From positions 941,380 to 1,005,379 of the forward strand of contig NZ_SJPX01000003.1 in assembly GCF_007860175.1 (NCBI RefSeq): a stretch of DNA of 64,000 nt. The letters are read 5' to 3'. Shown one piece after another: positions 63,876 through 64,000 of this stretch. The notes below the pieces were generated by a model. It was not told the origin of the DNA and ran no database searches. It worked only from the letters and a program-made list of their open reading frames with translations. Within the stretch, counting starts at the first letter, position 1; the number at the start of each line of letters is the position of its first letter. Source of the DNA: Rubripirellula reticaptiva. Lineage in GTDB: Bacteria > Planctomycetota > Planctomycetia > Pirellulales > Pirellulaceae. The position numbers and the translations under genes were made by a program.

Positions 63876-64000
63876 TTATTCCGCGCCGCCGCGTTTTGGC
63901 CGATAACCGGTGCTTTTTCGTTCGCGGCGTTCTTTGACGCTGCCTTTCTTCTTTTCCGGCTTAGCGGAACCATCTGTGCCTGGAATGGTGTGAACATAGT
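63876..64000 (-). CDS. C-terminal end of a protein with a basic tail (5' end outside window)
   Basis: A minus-strand frame enters from the right edge and ends with TAA at 63876. The visible 41 residues end with 'KPEKKKGSVKERRERKSTG' followed by 'YRPKRGGAE', a highly basic tail typical of nucleic-acid or ribosome-binding proteins. It converges with the kinase-tubulin gene. Too little is present to name the family, and the coding status is only moderately supported. Confidence 0.45.
   Translation of the reverse strand, partial: YVHTIPGTDGSAKPEKKKGSVKERRERKSTGYRPKRGGAE

Noticed and set aside
63791-63997. Minus-strand frame beginning 'MFTPFQAQM' at the right edge
   Set aside because: The neighbouring minus-strand frame that enters from outside and ends in a basic tail at 63876 looks more like a real protein end; this one runs over the 3' end of the kinase-tubulin gene.

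Overview
The window looks like a planctomycete chromosome, probably from the Pirellulaceae (Rhodopirellula-like) side of Planctomycetota. The evidence is a set of family hallmarks. There is a pseudopilin-type DUF1559 protein with an H-x9-DG C-terminal motif, tandem SHD1 (SLA1 homology) domains, and two PEP-CTERM proteins. There are secreted proteins ending in dockerin-like repeats, one of them a giant with an N-terminal 'LESLEDRNLLA' (LEPR-XLL-like) motif. An ECF sigma factor sits next to membrane Ser/Thr kinases carrying WD40 domains. Gene density is high, with many TTG/GTG starts and few strong Shine-Dalgarno sites.

Layout. 1-5.3 kb: surface or secreted proteins (dockerin protein entering from the left, a PEP-CTERM protein, a triple-SHD1/beta-propeller protein). 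5.5-16 kb: mostly housekeeping genes (glycine-rich RRM protein with a clear terminator, UvrA-like ATPase, GH63-like glucosidase, an unusual DUF2306-DUF1559 fusion, the GTPase YlqF/RbgA coupled to an SMP-30-like protein). 16-25 kb: a large MscS-type channel, a coupled pair encoding a secretin-N-domain protein and an EF-hand/P-domain protein, and a TlpA-like redoxin. 25.3-26.6 kb: a decayed IS3 element. 26.6-40 kb: a minus-strand block with a 3785-residue beta-helix giant, a cohesin-like PEP-CTERM protein and a TIGR03032 protein. 40.3-49.5 kb: ECF sigma factor followed by two paralogous kinase-WD40 receptors; the second has lost its C-terminal domains. 49.6-51.9 kb: an IS4-type insertion sequence with perfect 32-bp ends, a tyrosine-integrase remnant and tRNA-Lys(CUU), which together look like an eroded integration site. 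51.9-58.9 kb: secreted or envelope proteins including a Wza-like polysaccharide exporter, a TPR protein and an FHA-EAL protein. 58.9-63.8 kb: an AAA+ ATPase and, five bases later, a Ser/Thr kinase fused to a bacterial tubulin-like GTPase domain.

How they may work together. Two regulatory systems stand out. In the sigma-kinase-kinase operon, the cytoplasmic kinase domains could control the adjacent ECF factor in response to signals sensed by the large C-terminal propellers. In the 57.8-63.8 kb locus, a kinase-tubulin fusion, an AAA+ ATPase with an N-terminal winged-helix-like region, and a divergent FHA-EAL protein provide a phospho-writer, an NTPase machine, a phospho-reader and a possible c-di-GMP hydrolase. 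This second locus is the best candidate for an undescribed system. All functional links are inferred from domain content and gene order.
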